Shown piece by piece: positions 50,248-58,901 of a stretch of 64,000 nt of DNA (its first letter is position 1; each line of letters begins with the position of its first letter). Source of the stretch: CAWDLX01 sp963753485. GTDB lineage: Bacteria; Actinomycetota; Actinomycetes; Mycobacteriales; Micromonosporaceae. The notes beneath the pieces were generated by a model. That model saw nothing but the letters and a program-made list of their open reading frames with translations, was not told the DNA's origin and did not search any database. Made by a program: the position numbers and the translations under genes. Where the stretch lies: contig CAVWCL010000020.1 of assembly GCA_963753485.1 (NCBI GenBank), forward strand, positions 186,001 through 250,000, written 5' to 3'.

Positions 50248-50673
50248 ATGGGAGACATGACACCCGCGCAGGCGCTGACGTTCCTGGGCGAGGGAACCCG
50301 GACCGGCAAGCTGGCCACCGCCTCGATCACCGGAGCCCCGCACGTGGCGCCGATCTGGTTCGTGGTCGCCGGCGATGAGCTGGTCTTCACCACCGGCGCC
50401 GGCACGGTGAAGGGACGCAACCTGCGGGCGAACCCGCGAGCCGGGCTCTGCGCCGACGTGTCGGAGTACCCCTACGACTTCGTCGTGGTCCGCGGCCCGG
50501 TGGCCATCGAGGACGAGGCGCCCGACCTGCAGGCGTGGTGCACCCGCATCGCCGAGCGCTACGTGCCCGCCGGCCGGGCGGAGGAGTACGGCCGGCGCAA
50601 CGCCGTACCGGGTGAGCTGCTGTGCCGGCTGCGCCCGGAGCGGATCACCGGTGTGCGAGACATCGCGCTCTAG
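50248..50673 (+). CDS. PPOX/F420-dependent flavin-fold oxidoreductase
   Basis: A 141-residue protein of the pyridoxamine 5'-phosphate oxidase-like split-barrel fold: GKLATASITGAPHVAPIWFVV, FTTGAGTVKGRNLRANPRAGLC and PYDFVVVRGPVAI. Members bind FMN, F420 or biliverdin. The TIGR03618-type pattern suggests F420, plausible in an actinomycete, but not proven. ATG 50248 or 50257 could start it; CATGCT six bases before the first suggests leaderless translation. Confidence 0.88.
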   Translation: MGDMTPAQALTFLGEGTRTGKLATASITGAPHVAPIWFVVAGDELVFTTGAGTVKGRNLRANPRAGLCADVSEYPYDFVVVRGPVAIEDEAPDLQAWCTRIAERYVPAGRAEEYGRRNAVPGELLCRLRPERITGVRDIAL

Positions 50674-50676
50674 CCG

Positions 50677-50744
50677 CCCGCTTGTTAGCAAGGGCACCCT
50701 TTACAACTGAAAGCGTTAACGGGGTGCCCTTGCTAACAAGCGGG
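50677..50744. repeat. Palindromic intergenic element A, copy 3
   Basis: The best-preserved copy: perfect 23-bp arms (50677-50699 and 50722-50744) around a 22-nt loop containing GTTAAC. The outermost 8 bp (CCCGCTTG / CAAGCGGG) differ from the other copies but still pair. It lies between the convergent PPOX and methyltransferase genes, so termination from both sides is possible. Confidence 0.92.
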
Positions 50745-50777
50745 CCCCGGACGGCCCCCGGGTGGCCGGTGGGCGGG

Positions 50778-52013
50778 TCAGGTCCAGGTGGGGCGCAGGG
50801 GCATGTCGGAACGGCCGTCGGCGTGCAGCTTGACCCCGAGCACCTGGTGGAGCTGGATGCGGTTCTGCTCGAAGCCCAGCCGTACCCCGGCCAGGTAGAG
50901 CCGCCACACCCGGGCGGTGCCGATGCCGACCTCGGCCACCGCCTCGTCCCAGTGCCGGTCGAGGTTAGCCGACCAGGCCCCGGTGGTCTTGGCGTAGTGG
51001 TCGCGCAGGTTCTCCTCGTGGCAGACCTCGAAACCGGTGTCGTGCATGTGCGAGATGAGGCGTCCGACGCCGGTGAGGTCGCCGTCGGGGAACACGTACC
51101 GGCTGATGAACCAGCCCTTCCGGACGTTGAGCCGGTTGTTCGGCTCGGTGATGCAGTGGTTGAGCAGGCGCCCACCTGGGCGCAACCGGTCGTAGAGGAA
51201 CTGGAAGTACGCCGGCAGGCCGTCGAGTCCGATGTGCTCGGTGAGCCCGATCGAGCTGACCGCGTCGAACTCGGATTCGGTCACGTCCCGGTAGTCGAGG
51301 TGGCGGACCTCGGCCAGCTCGCTCAGTCCGGCCTCGGCGATCGCCTTCTGCGCCCATTCGGCCTGGCGCCGGGACAGGGTGACCCCCAGCGCCCGCACGC
51401 CGTACTCGCGGGCGGCGTGCATCACCATGCCACCCCAGCCACACCCGACATCGAGCAGCCGCATCCCGGGCTTCAGGTCGAGTTTGCGGGCGACCAGGTC
51501 GTGCTTGGTGAACTGCGCCTGCTCCAACGTGGAGTCAGCCGTCGGGTAGACCGCGCACGTGTAGGCCATCGAGGGTCCGAGCAGCCACTCGTAGAACCGG
51601 TTGGAGACGTCGTAGTGGTGCGAGATCGCCTGCTGGTCGCGCGCGCGTGAGTGCAGCCGGCCGCGCAGCCGTACCTCCTGCGGCGGCAACGGCGGGCGGC
51701 GCAGCAACCGGAGGCCACCGAGCTCGCGCAGCAGGCGCAGTCGTTCCCGGATTGGCATCTCAAGGTCCAACCGCGACAGTCGGGCGATCGCGGTGTAAAG
51801 GTCGCCCTCGACGTCCATCTGGCCGGTGACATAGGCGCGGGCCAGCCCGATGTCGCCGCGGCCGGTGGCCAGGTAGGCCAGCGCCTGGGGCGAGCGTACG
51901 TCGATGGTGAGCGCGGCGTCGGGTGGCCCGGCCTGGCTGCCGTCGAACATCCGCACCGCCACGCCGTCGAGGCCTCCGCCGAAGACCTGTTCGAGTGCTT
52001 GTGCGCGACCCAC
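50778..52013 (-). CDS. Cyclopropane/10-methyl fatty acid synthase-type methyltransferase
   Basis: A 411-residue SAM-dependent fatty acid methyltransferase. An N-terminal helical domain (1-110) precedes the catalytic domain with ISHHYDVSNRFYEWLLGPSMAYTCAVY, motif I LLDVGCGWGGMVMHA, and IGLTEHIGLDGLP; all are typical of the CFA synthase family. It lies after an FAD oxidoreductase gene, as in the tmsA/tmsB (bfaA/bfaB) loci that make 10-methylstearate; there the methyltransferase adds a methylene group to oleoyl lipids. Start GTG 52013 has AAGGAG five bases upstream; GTG 52019 overlaps the upstream stop and is an alternative. Confidence 0.92.
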   Translation of the reverse strand: MGRAQALEQVFGGGLDGVAVRMFDGSQAGPPDAALTIDVRSPQALAYLATGRGDIGLARAYVTGQMDVEGDLYTAIARLSRLDLEMPIRERLRLLRELGGLRLLRRPPLPPQEVRLRGRLHSRARDQQAISHHYDVSNRFYEWLLGPSMAYTCAVYPTADSTLEQAQFTKHDLVARKLDLKPGMRLLDVGCGWGGMVMHAAREYGVRALGVTLSRRQAEWAQKAIAEAGLSELAEVRHLDYRDVTESEFDAVSSIGLTEHIGLDGLPAYFQFLYDRLRPGGRLLNHCITEPNNRLNVRKGWFISRYVFPDGDLTGVGRLISHMHDTGFEVCHEENLRDHYAKTTGAWSANLDRHWDEAVAEVGIGTARVWRLYLAGVRLGFEQNRIQLHQVLGVKLHADGRSDMPLRPTWT

Positions 52014-52015
52014 CT

Positions 52016-53413
52016 TCACTCCTTCGTCTCGGGATCGTCCATCGTGGCACAGACCTTGTGATAAAGGTCGGGCAGCCGGCCGGCCGGGTCGTAGACCCGT
52101 TTCACCGCCTGGTACGCCGAACCGTTGTAGCGCCGCCAGAACTCCCCGGCCGGGTAGTGCACCGTGGAGTAGAGCGATTTGTGCCCGTCCAGGGCGCTGA
52201 CGGTATCCTCGATCAGGCGGTTGTGGAAATCGGCCGGCTGGCCGGGTTGGCGCGCCACGCTCGACCAGAAGCCCACGTTGACGTAGAGCTCGCCCGGTGC
52301 CAGGGGGTAGAGCGGCCACGACCGGTCACCCCGCAATCGCAGCGGGCACAGCCAGATCGGCTCGATGCCGACATCGCGGTGGAATACGTCGAGGAACTTC
52401 GCGGTGCGGTCGACCGGGATCTCGACGTCCTGGACCACGGCCTCCTCGGGCGGGCGACCCCGCAGCCGGCCGACCCGGGCGCTGAGCTGATGGCGGCGGT
52501 CGAAGGCGACCAGGCGCCGGTACACATCGGAGCGACGGTAGCGCTTGGGCCACAGCCGCCGGATCACTGGCCGCTGGACGCCGAACGCGCGCGAGCACCA
52601 GAACCAGTCGGTGTCCCACCGCCACAGGTAGTCGTGCACCGTGAGGTGGTCGACGCTGCGGTGCTGGATTGAGCGGTAGTAGACCGCCTGCCCGGTGTAG
52701 TCGCTCACCGCGGGCGCGGTGTCGGTGAAGGTGGCGAGGGTGAGGTACTGCTCAGCCGGGCCGAATACGGTGCCGTCGACGAAGTCCACCCGCTCGTCCT
52801 GATAGGTCCGCTCGGCGCAGACCTGCGCCATCACCTCCAGACACTCCTGCGCGGTGTCGAACTGCACGTGCCGCAGGCGCACATACGGCTGCACCGGCTC
52901 CAGCTCGATGCGCAGCCGCAGGGTGTAGCCGAGGGTGCCGTACGAGTTCGGGAAGCCGCGGTAGAGCTCGGCGTGCTCGTTGTCGGGGCGGGCGAGCACC
53001 ACCCGACCGTCGCCGGTGAGGACCTCCATCTCCAGCACGGACTCGTGCGGCAGCCCGTTGCGGAACGAGGACGACTCGATGCCGAGTCCAGCCACCGCGC
53101 CGCCCAGCGTGATGGTCTTCAGCTGGGGCACCACAAGCGGCATCAAGGCGTGCGGCAGGGTCGCGGCCACCAGCCGCTCGTAGGTCACCATGCCCTGCAC
53201 GTCCGCGGTACGGGTGCCCGGGTCGACGTCGAGCACCTGGTCGAACCCGCTGACGTCGAGCCGGCGCGCTGCGGGCGAGGGCGAGAATCGGAACAGGTTC
53301 GAGGTCCGCTTGGCCAGGCGCACGGCACCGCCGTCGGCGAGCTCGGCGTACGAGTCGGTCAGCGCGGCGACCGCCCGCTCGTGGGCGGCATACCGGGTCT
53401 CGCGGGTCGCCAC
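52016..53413 (-). CDS. FAD-binding oxidoreductase, probable 10-methylene fatty acid reductase
   Basis: A 465-residue protein of the FAD-linked oxidase group related to DWARF1/delta-24 sterol reductases. The FAD-binding region carries SGFDQVLDVDPGTRTADVQGMVTYERLVAATLP and GGAVAGLGIESSSFRNG. No signal peptide is seen. Paired with a CFA-synthase-like methyltransferase immediately downstream (overlap with its GTG), it matches TmsA/BfaA, which reduces the 10-methylene intermediate to the 10-methyl group of tuberculostearic-type lipids. Other substrates are possible. The GTG at 53413 is leaderless (TAGGGT six bases upstream). Confidence 0.88.
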   Translation of the reverse strand: MATRETRYAAHERAVAALTDSYAELADGGAVRLAKRTSNLFRFSPSPAARRLDVSGFDQVLDVDPGTRTADVQGMVTYERLVAATLPHALMPLVVPQLKTITLGGAVAGLGIESSSFRNGLPHESVLEMEVLTGDGRVVLARPDNEHAELYRGFPNSYGTLGYTLRLRIELEPVQPYVRLRHVQFDTAQECLEVMAQVCAERTYQDERVDFVDGTVFGPAEQYLTLATFTDTAPAVSDYTGQAVYYRSIQHRSVDHLTVHDYLWRWDTDWFWCSRAFGVQRPVIRRLWPKRYRRSDVYRRLVAFDRRHQLSARVGRLRGRPPEEAVVQDVEIPVDRTAKFLDVFHRDVGIEPIWLCPLRLRGDRSWPLYPLAPGELYVNVGFWSSVARQPGQPADFHNRLIEDTVSALDGHKSLYSTVHYPAGEFWRRYNGSAYQAVKRVYDPAGRLPDLYHKVCATMDDPETKE

Positions 53414-53419
53414 CAGCCG

Positions 53420-53425
53420 ACCCTA
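53420..53425 (-). promoter_or_regulatory. Putative -10 box of leaderless FAD oxidoreductase operon
   Basis: TAGGGT on the minus strand, six bases before the GTG at 53413. Confidence 0.5.
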
Positions 53426-53483
53426 CCGCGGCTGCGCGCGCCTTGGTCAACTGTCCGACTTCTCGGCCGGCGAGTGGCGGCGC

Positions 53484-54785
53484 TCAGCTACCGGGAGTAT
53501 TCGAGGCGATCTGCAGGAGGAACTCGGTGTTGGTGCGGGTCTGCTGGAGTTTGTCCAGCAGGAGGTCCAGGGCGGCCTGGGAGTCCAGGGAGTGCAGGAC
53601 CTTGCGGAGTTTGATGATGATGCCGTACTCGTCGGGGGCGAGCAGGATCTCCTCCTTGCGGGTGCCGGAGGGGTCGATGTCGATGGCCGGGAACACCCGC
53701 TTGTCGGCGATCTTGCGGTCGAGTTTCAGCTCGGCGTTGCCGGTGCCCTTGAACTCCTCGAAGATGACCGTGTCCATCATGGAGCCGGTCTCGACCAGGG
53801 CGTTGGCGATGATGGTCAACGAGCCGCCGTTTTCGATGTTGCGGGCGGCGCCCAAGAACCGTTTGGGCGGGTACAGGGCGGTGGAGTCGATCCCCCCGGA
53901 CAGGATGCGCCCCGAGGCCGGGGCGGCCAGGTTGTAGGCGCGACCCAGGCGGGTGATCGAGTCCAGCAGCACCACCACGTCATGACCCAACTCGACCAGC
54001 CGCTTGGCCCGCTCGATGGCCAACTCAGCCACCGTGGTGTGATCTTGCGGCGGGCGGTCAAACGTCGACGCGATCACCTCACCCTTGACCGAGCGCTGCA
54101 TGTCGGTGACCTCTTCGGGGCGCTCATCGACCAGCACCACCATCAGATGGCACTCCGGGTTGTTCGCCGCGATCGCGTTCGCGATCGCCTGCTGGATCAT
54201 CGTCTTACCCGCCTTGGGCGGCGACACGATCAACGCCCGCTGACCCTTCCCGATCGGCATCACCAAATCGATGACCCGGGTGGTCAACACATGCGCCTCG
54301 GTCTCCAACCGCAACCGCTCCTGCGGATACACCGGCGTCAACTTGTAAAACTCCGGCCGCCGCCGCGCCTCCTCCGGATCCATCCCATTGATCGTGTCCA
54401 GGCGCACCAACGGGTTGTACTTATCGCGACGCTGCTCACCATCACGCGGCGCCCGCACCGCACCGGTCACCGCATCGCCACGGCGCAACCCGTACTTCTT
54501 GATCTGCGACATCGACACATACACGTCATTCGACCCCGCCAGATACCCCGACGTGCGCACGAACGCGTAGTTGTCCAACACATCCACGATGCCGGACACG
54601 TCGAGCAGTGGGCCGTTCTCGGCGGCTGCGGGCGCCGGCTCAGGCGGGTTGGCGCGGCTGCGCCGCCGGGGTTCGGATCCGGCGCTCGGGCCGCGGGCGG
54701 GCTGGTTGGCCGGCCGGTTGGGCCGGGGTTGGCCAGCCGTGCGCCGTCGGGGGCGTTCGGTGGCCAGGGTCGTTTCGTCGGTCAT
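53484..54785 (-). CDS. rho: Transcription termination factor Rho, compact form
   Basis: A 433-residue hexameric RNA helicase. After a short basic, disordered N-terminus (about 60 residues) comes the primary RNA-binding OB fold (VRTSGYLAGSNDVYVSMSQIKKYGLRRGD), then the ATPase domain with Walker A SPPKAGKTM, Walker B VVVLLDSITRLGRAYN, and the Q/R-loop region SGGIDSTALYPPKRFLGAARN. Unlike the usual actinobacterial Rho (about 600-700 residues), it lacks the SAP-like Rho N-terminal domain and the long Arg/Asp-rich insertion. It does not adjoin hom/thrC/thrB or prfA, the usual neighbours, so it may be a second Rho. Confidence 0.93.
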   Translation of the reverse strand: MTDETTLATERPRRRTAGQPRPNRPANQPARGPSAGSEPRRRSRANPPEPAPAAAENGPLLDVSGIVDVLDNYAFVRTSGYLAGSNDVYVSMSQIKKYGLRRGDAVTGAVRAPRDGEQRRDKYNPLVRLDTINGMDPEEARRRPEFYKLTPVYPQERLRLETEAHVLTTRVIDLVMPIGKGQRALIVSPPKAGKTMIQQAIANAIAANNPECHLMVVLVDERPEEVTDMQRSVKGEVIASTFDRPPQDHTTVAELAIERAKRLVELGHDVVVLLDSITRLGRAYNLAAPASGRILSGGIDSTALYPPKRFLGAARNIENGGSLTIIANALVETGSMMDTVIFEEFKGTGNAELKLDRKIADKRVFPAIDIDPSGTRKEEILLAPDEYGIIIKLRKVLHSLDSQAALDLLLDKLQQTRTNTEFLLQIASNTPGS

Positions 54786-55060
54786 GTGTTCTCCAGAGGT
54801 CTGGGCTGACAGGTGTGGTCTTGAGGGGGTGCTGAGAGCCCGGGGCGCTCGGCGACCGGGCTGGTCGACCAGCGACTACCGGGTCGCCTGATGCGGTCGG
54901 GTTCGACGGGCGATCAGCGGGTTGCCGGATACGGCGGCGAGCGGAACGACTGGCGGCTGCCAGTCCAGTTGATGTCCCTGGGGGGCCGTTCAGCGGCCGC
55001 TCGACTCAGGGTAGATACGACCACGATAGCGCAGCCGGCGCCGGCCGGCAAATACCGTGG
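54786..55060 (-). other. 275-nt leader between DUF309 gene and rho
   Basis: No gene is seen. Rho genes commonly regulate themselves through a long untranslated leader; the stretch before the ATG (GGAGAAC close by) is C- and G-rich but shows no obvious hairpin series or U tract. Confidence 0.35.
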
Positions 55061-55525
55061 CTATCCTCGCAGCCGCGGCGTCCACGTGGCCGGGGCGCCG
55101 CCCCGGTCGAGTTCATCGGCGAGGTCCTGGGCCCGCGCGGCCAGCCCGGCGGCGTCGACCCCGTGCGGCGGCTGGGTGGCGTACCCGCTCAGCCGCCGCG
55201 CCGCCCGGCGCAGCAGGGCGGCGGCACCGGCGGGATTGCCCCGCTGCCCGTGGGTCAGACCGACCGCGAGTTGGGCCAGCCCTCGCCACAGCTCCCGCTC
55301 GGGGGCCGGGGCGGCCTTCCAAGCGGCCTCCAGCACCTCGTGGGCCCGGAAAGCGCGGCCGGCATCGAGCAACTGCTGCGCCTGCGCCAGTGCCTCGTCG
55401 GGCGCTCGCACGGGCTCGTCGGCGACCGGTCCGGGGCCAGGCGCGCCGCGGGCCAACGGTCGGCCCAGCTCGTCGCGGGCGCGGGCATTGCGCGGCCGGC
55501 CGGCGGTATCGCGATCGCGTTCCAT
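55061..55525 (-). CDS. DUF309 domain protein
   Basis: A 154-residue protein. An Arg-rich N-terminus of about 50 residues is followed by a DUF309 helical bundle with the family motif GRAFRAHEVLEAAWKAAPAPERELWRGLAQLAVGLTH. The His, Glu and Trp of that motif are conserved in the family and may bind a metal or ligand, but no function is known. ATG 55525 has GGAGG ten bases upstream. It lies upstream of rho on the same strand. Confidence 0.88.
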   Translation of the reverse strand: MERDRDTAGRPRNARARDELGRPLARGAPGPGPVADEPVRAPDEALAQAQQLLDAGRAFRAHEVLEAAWKAAPAPERELWRGLAQLAVGLTHGQRGNPAGAAALLRRAARRLSGYATQPPHGVDAAGLAARAQDLADELDRGGAPATWTPRLRG

Positions 55526-55615
55526 AGTAGACGGACCTCCGGTGAGGGCCGGCTGCACAGGATGGGCACAGCTCGGGCCAAGCAAGTACTCAGCGCTACC
55601 CCCCATCATGGTCGC

Positions 55616-56995
55616 ATGACGACGGTCGCGACCCGGTTGCCCCCGCCCCGTACGGATCCGCGCGCCGCATCCGGGGTGTGGGTCGGCCTGGCCGCGGCGG
55701 CCAGCATGGTCGTCGTCATCGGTCTATGGCTTGGCCACGGTGGCCTGGCCGGCCTGGCTCAACCGGCGTCCGGGCTGACCTCGCTCGGGCGGCTGACCGG
55801 CCTGCTCAGCGCCGACCTGCTGCTCATCCAGGTGATACTGATGGCCCGGGTGCCCTGGGTGGAGCGGGCCTTCGGCCAGGATCAGTTGGCTCATTGGCAT
55901 CGCAGCGTCGGCTTCTGGTCGGTGAATCTCCTGCTGGCCCACATCGTGGCCATCACCATCGGGTATGCCGGCACCAGCCACGTCGACCTGCTCAGGCAGG
56001 CCTGGGATCTGGTCACGACGTACCCGGGAATGTTGCTGGCGACCGCGGCGGCCGGCCTGCTGGGTCTGGTGGCCGTCACCTCGGTACGGGCGGCCCGGCG
56101 ACGGCTGCGCTACGAGTCCTGGCATCTGCTGCACCTGTACGCGTACCTGGGAGTCGGTCTGGCCATCCCGCACGAGTTGTGGACCGGCACCGACTTCCTC
56201 TCCTCGAGCGTGGCGACCGCCTACTGGTGGACGCTCTACGCCGTCGCCGCGGGCTGCGTGCTGCTGTTCCGGATCGGGATCCCGCTGGGGCGCAGCCTCT
56301 ACCACCGCATCGAGGTCGAGGCCGTGGTGCCGGAGGCGCCGGGAGTGGTCTCGGTCTGGCTGCGCGGGCAACGCCTGCATGAGTTGCCGGTCCGGGCGGG
56401 GCAGTTCTTCCATTGGCGGTTCCTCGGCGTTCCCGGCTGGACCCGGGCCCACCCGTACTCGCTCTCGGCGGCCCCCCGGCCTGACCGGTTGCGCATCACG
56501 GTCAAGGAGCTGGGCGACGGCAGCGAACTCGTGTCCCGGCTGCGCCCGGGGACCCGGGTGCTCTTCGAGGGCCCCTACGGGGGGCTGACCGAGGCGGTTC
56601 GACTCCGGCCGAAGCTCACCATGCTGGCCTCCGGCATCGGGATCACCCCGCTGCGGGCCCTGCTGGAGGAGCTGCCGTACGCCCGGGGTGAGGCGACCCT
56701 GATCTACCGGGCGCGCACCGACCAGGACTTCGCGTTCCGGTCCGAGCTGTCGGCCCTCGCGGCCCACCGGGGCGTCCGTACGGTGTATCTGCCCGGCCCC
56801 CGAGCCGGCGCGCACCGGTGGGCGCCGGCCGGCACCGGCGGCGACGACGCGCTGCTGCACACTATCGTGGCCGACATCGCCGACCAGGACGTCTTCGTCT
56901 GCGGGCCGGCCGAGTGGATGCAGGCGGCGGTCGCCTCGGCCCGGCGCCTGGGCACCCCGCCCGAGCACATCCACGTCGAGCGGTTCGACTGGTAG
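55616..56995 (+). CDS. Ferric reductase-like transmembrane flavoprotein
   Basis: A 459-residue protein. The N-terminal membrane domain (about residues 20-220, six helices) carries His residues in HWHRSVGFWSVNLLLAHIVAI and YESWHLLHLYAYLGVGLAIPHE that match the haem-ligand positions of ferric reductase/NADPH oxidase families. A ferredoxin-NADP reductase domain follows: FAD-binding RAHPYSLSAAP, NAD(P)-binding LASGIGITPLRALLEEL and VFVCGPAEWMQ. It should move electrons from NAD(P)H across the membrane. The FMN-binding protein gene starts 8 nt later and is a likely electron acceptor. Confidence 0.9.
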   Translation: MTTVATRLPPPRTDPRAASGVWVGLAAAASMVVVIGLWLGHGGLAGLAQPASGLTSLGRLTGLLSADLLLIQVILMARVPWVERAFGQDQLAHWHRSVGFWSVNLLLAHIVAITIGYAGTSHVDLLRQAWDLVTTYPGMLLATAAAGLLGLVAVTSVRAARRRLRYESWHLLHLYAYLGVGLAIPHELWTGTDFLSSSVATAYWWTLYAVAAGCVLLFRIGIPLGRSLYHRIEVEAVVPEAPGVVSVWLRGQRLHELPVRAGQFFHWRFLGVPGWTRAHPYSLSAAPRPDRLRITVKELGDGSELVSRLRPGTRVLFEGPYGGLTEAVRLRPKLTMLASGIGITPLRALLEELPYARGEATLIYRARTDQDFAFRSELSALAAHRGVRTVYLPGPRAGAHRWAPAGTGGDDALLHTIVADIADQDVFVCGPAEWMQAAVASARRLGTPPEHIHVERFDW

Positions 56996-57003
56996 GGGTT
57001 GGG

Positions 57004-57456
57004 ATGCGTCGGATCGCGACGTGGATCGCCGCCACTGTCGTCGGCGTGGTGCTGCTCTTCACCTACCGGACCAGCACCGCCGGCCCGAGCCGGTCGACAC
57101 CGGCCGCGGCCGGCGTGGCGGGCATCGTCTCCGGACCGGACACCGCCGCCACCGGCTCCGGCGACGCGACCACGGTCGTCAACGGCACCGTCGCCCAGAC
57201 CCAGTGGGGACCGGTGCAGGTGCAGGTGAAGGTGAAGATCGCGGGCAACCAGATCACCGACGTCGTGGTGCTGCAACAGCCGGACGGCAACCGCCGCGAT
57301 CAGGAGATCAACGATTACGCGCTGCCGCTGCTGCGGGCGCAGGTGCTCCAGGCGCAGAGCGCCACCATCAACGGCGTCAGCGGGGCGACGGTCACCACCG
57401 ACGGCTACCGTGAGTCACTGCAGGCCGCGCTGGCGACCGTCCACTTCGGTGGGTGA
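57004..57456 (+). CDS. Membrane-anchored FMN-binding domain protein
   Basis: A 150-residue exported protein with an N-terminal membrane helix (IATWIAATVVGVVLLFTY) and an FMN-binding domain (about residues 60-148). VSGATVTTDGYRESLQ contains the SGAT motif whose Thr takes up FMN by phosphoester bond through ApbE. It is co-transcribed with the transmembrane flavoprotein, together forming an extracytoplasmic electron path. The flavin transferase apbE, often third in such operons, is not in the window. Confidence 0.93.
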   Translation: MRRIATWIAATVVGVVLLFTYRTSTAGPSRSTPAAAGVAGIVSGPDTAATGSGDATTVVNGTVAQTQWGPVQVQVKVKIAGNQITDVVVLQQPDGNRRDQEINDYALPLLRAQVLQAQSATINGVSGATVTTDGYRESLQAALATVHFGG

Positions 57457-57609
57457 GCGGGCCTCACGGCCGCCGAACCTGGTGTGGATCGCCCTGCGAT
57501 TGACGGACCGAGGGGTCTGGGTTCTCATCTAGTCACCCGGTCGGGGCGCGGTGAGGTGAACCCGGCCAGCTCCGGCGAGAGCAGGGCGCGCCGCTGTGGA
57601 GGTCCGCGC

Positions 57610-58860
57610 ATGAACCGTTCGTTGAGGCGCCAGCCGCTGCTGGCGCTGGCCGCCGCGGTGGCGGTCGCCGCCACGCTGTTCATCGCGAACACGGGCGGCC
57701 AGGCGAAGGTGGCGCCGCCGGCCCGATGGGTTGGCACCTGGGCCGCCGCGCAGACCGCCGCCGCCCTGCATGGGCCGGCCGCCAACGGGTTCGCCAACCA
57801 GACGCTGCGGATGATCGTGCACACCTCGGTCGCGGGGGAGCAGGTGCGGATCCGGCTCTCCAACGTGTTCGGCACCAGGAGCCTCACCATCGGCCACGCG
57901 ACGATCGGCCGGCCGGCCGGCGGCGCCGCCATCCGGGCGGGCAGCGGTCGCGAGATCATGTTCAACCGGCAGGCGAGCGTGACCATCCCGCGCGGCGTGG
58001 AGATGCTGAGCGACCCGGTTGTCATGGATCTACCGGCGATGGTGGACCTGGCGGTGAGCCTGTGGATCCCGCTCGACTCCGGCCCGGCCACCTATCACTC
58101 CACCGCCCGGGAGACGACGTACCTGGGTGCGGGGGACCACGCCGCCGACGAGTCGCCGTCGGCGCTGCACGACACCGTCGCGTCGTGGTTCTACCTCTGC
58201 GGTGTCGACGTGTTGACCCGCCACGCCCGCGGCAGCGTGGTGGTGTTCGGCGACTCGATCAGCGATGGCTTCGGAGCGAAGATCAACGCGAACCACCGCT
58301 TCCCGGACGATCTGGCTCAGCGCCTGGCGGTGCTCCCGGAGAGCCGGGCGGCGCCGGGCGTGCTCAATCTGAGCCTCACCGGCAACGCCTACAGCCACGA
58401 CGGCGGGTCCATCAAGTTCCCGAACACCGGGGTGAGCGCGCTCGCCCGGCTCGACCGGGATGTCTTCTCGCAGACCGGCGTGCGGGCGGTCATTGTCGAG
58501 CTCGGCATCAACGACATCTGGATCTACAAGGACGGTCCAAACGTGATCATCGCGCAGATGCGCCAGGTCGCCCTCCGGTCCCACGCGGCGGGCCTACGTG
58601 TCCTCATCTGCACACTCATGCCGTGGAAGGGCTACACCGCCTGGACCCAGCCGCTCGAGGCGACCCGGCTCCGCGTCAACGACTATCTACGCTCCACAAA
58701 GGACTACGATGCGGTCGTGGACGCCGACGAGGCACTGCGGGATCCGGCCCAGCCGGCTCAGCTCCGCCCGGAGTGGGACAGTGGTGATCATATCCACCCC
58801 AACGACGACGGGTTGCAGGCGCTGGCGGCCGCGGTGCCGCTCGACCTGCTACTGAACTGA
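57610..58860 (+). CDS. Secreted SGNH/GDSL hydrolase
   Basis: A 416-residue protein with a signal peptide (QPLLALAAAVAVAATLFIANTGGQA). A beta-rich N-terminal part (about residues 40-205) precedes the SGNH core: block I VVFGDSISDGFG (nucleophile Ser), block III VIVELGINDIWI (GxND), block V DSGDHIHPNDDG (Asp and His). It should be an extracellular esterase or lipase acting on a polysaccharide ester or lipid. ATG 57610 has GGAGG seven bases upstream. Confidence 0.93.
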   Translation: MNRSLRRQPLLALAAAVAVAATLFIANTGGQAKVAPPARWVGTWAAAQTAAALHGPAANGFANQTLRMIVHTSVAGEQVRIRLSNVFGTRSLTIGHATIGRPAGGAAIRAGSGREIMFNRQASVTIPRGVEMLSDPVVMDLPAMVDLAVSLWIPLDSGPATYHSTARETTYLGAGDHAADESPSALHDTVASWFYLCGVDVLTRHARGSVVVFGDSISDGFGAKINANHRFPDDLAQRLAVLPESRAAPGVLNLSLTGNAYSHDGGSIKFPNTGVSALARLDRDVFSQTGVRAVIVELGINDIWIYKDGPNVIIAQMRQVALRSHAAGLRVLICTLMPWKGYTAWTQPLEATRLRVNDYLRSTKDYDAVVDADEALRDPAQPAQLRPEWDSGDHIHPNDDGLQALAAAVPLDLLLN

Positions 58861-58888
58861 GAGGTTAGCACCCGTGTTCGTATCGGGG

Positions 58889-58894
58889 TATGCT
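58889..58894 (+). promoter_or_regulatory. Putative -10 box of leaderless AlkB-like gene
   Basis: TATGCT followed by seven bases and the ATG at 58902. A weaker upstream ATG at 58890 lies within the box itself. Confidence 0.55.
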
Positions 58895-58901
58895 GAACGC
58901 C

